From NCBI GenBank assembly GCA_002687335.1, contig NYZY01000090.1, positions 1 through 6,419 of the forward strand: 6,419 nucleotides of DNA, in the 5' to 3' direction. Below are positions 6,279 to 6,419 of the stretch, piece after piece (position 1 is the first letter of the stretch; every line of letters begins with the position of its first letter). The position numbers and the translations under genes are program-made. The DNA comes from Chloroflexota bacterium (GTDB lineage: Bacteria; Chloroflexota; Dehalococcoidia; UBA1151; UBA1328). Under the pieces are notes generated by a model, which saw only the letters and a list, made by a program, of their open reading frames with translations, had not been told where the DNA came from and ran no database searches.

Positions 6279-6287
6279 TGGCATAAT
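6279..6287 (+). promoter_or_regulatory. Candidate extended -10 promoter of the aldo/keto reductase gene
   Basis: TGGCATAAT is an extended -10 element (TGn then CATAAT, 5/6). A -35-like TTGAGG (6256-6261) is 20 bp upstream, too far for a normal pair, so the extended -10 would carry the promoter. The leader would be about 36 bases. The call is weak and rests on sequence only. For the opposite direction (the sulfatase gene) I found no convincing promoter; the AT-rich stretch at about 6221-6236 is the likeliest place. Confidence 0.4.
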
Positions 6288-6329
6288 TCTCAGACGATTC
6301 AACTCGGTGCTGGTAAAGGTAATTAATTT

Positions 6330-6419
6330 ATGGCCATGGAAACGAAACGACTTGGACGAACCGGTATGCAGGTTGGCAGGCTTGGAATAGGCCTGTCGGA
6401 GGTCGGCTTCAATCTTGAA
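6330..6419 (+). CDS. Aldo/keto reductase family protein, N-terminal 30 codons (cut by window end)
   Basis: The frame opens at ATG 6330 and runs to the window edge without a stop. It encodes METKRLGRTGMQVGRLGIG (from the third residue) followed by LSEVGFNLE, the typical first strands of an aldo/keto reductase TIM barrel with the (K/R)RLGRTG opening. This family reduces or oxidises sugars and other carbonyls with NADP(H) or NAD(H). AAAGG at 6315-6319 lies ten bases before ATG 6330, which favours it over the second ATG at 6336. The catalytic Asp-Tyr-Lys-His residues lie beyond the window, so activity and substrate cannot be judged. It is divergent from the sulfatase gene across a 154-base control region. 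A sugar dehydrogenase feeding the lactonase is possible, but only as inference. Confidence 0.85.
   Translation, partial: MAMETKRLGRTGMQVGRLGIGLSEVGFNLE

Overview
This 6.4-kb window looks like a bacterial chromosomal segment of roughly even GC content. It is probably a proteobacterium and possibly a marine-type gammaproteobacterium. That guess rests on the style of the catabolic genes and on a promoter at 2921-2936 that closely resembles an Escherichia coli rrn P1 core; it is inference, not identification. Coding density is high. I see no RNA gene, insertion sequence, CRISPR array or integrase.

Layout: (1) 22-2294, plus strand: two genes 11 bases apart. They encode a seven-bladed beta-propeller lactonase and an enolase-superfamily sugar-acid dehydratase-like protein, and are probably the tail of an operon that starts before the window. 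(2) 2295-2795, minus strand: a two-TM DUF6141-type membrane protein whose stop codon directly abuts the dehydratase stop. (3) 2796-2976: a divergent control region with a minus-strand promoter framed by a perfect 7-bp inverted repeat and a plus-strand rrn-P1-like promoter. (4) 2977-4713, plus: a gamma-glutamyltransferase-family Ntn hydrolase that keeps its autoprocessing Thr but lacks the classical gamma-glutamyl pocket. (5) 4760-6175, minus: a complete type I sulfatase with a TTG start and no signal peptide. (6) 6176-6329: a second divergent control region containing a 24-bp inverted repeat. (7) 6330 to the window end, plus: the first 30 codons of an aldo/keto reductase.

How they may fit together: a lactonase next to a sugar-acid dehydratase is the usual arrangement for oxidative, non-phosphorylative sugar catabolism (sugar to lactone to aldonate to 2-keto-3-deoxy-aldonate). 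A cytoplasmic sulfatase and an aldo/keto reductase nearby would suit the use of a sulfated or otherwise modified sugar, with the sulfatase desulfating an imported substrate and the reductase oxidising or reducing a sugar. The GGT-like hydrolase and the DUF6141 protein have no clear place in that scheme. No transporter, aldolase, kinase or regulator is in view, so the substrate cannot be named.

I do not see a clearly new biological system. The points most worth following are the dehydratase with Arg where galactonate dehydratase has its catalytic His, the rrn-P1-like promoter in front of a GGT-like gene, and the inverted repeats in the two divergent intergenic regions.
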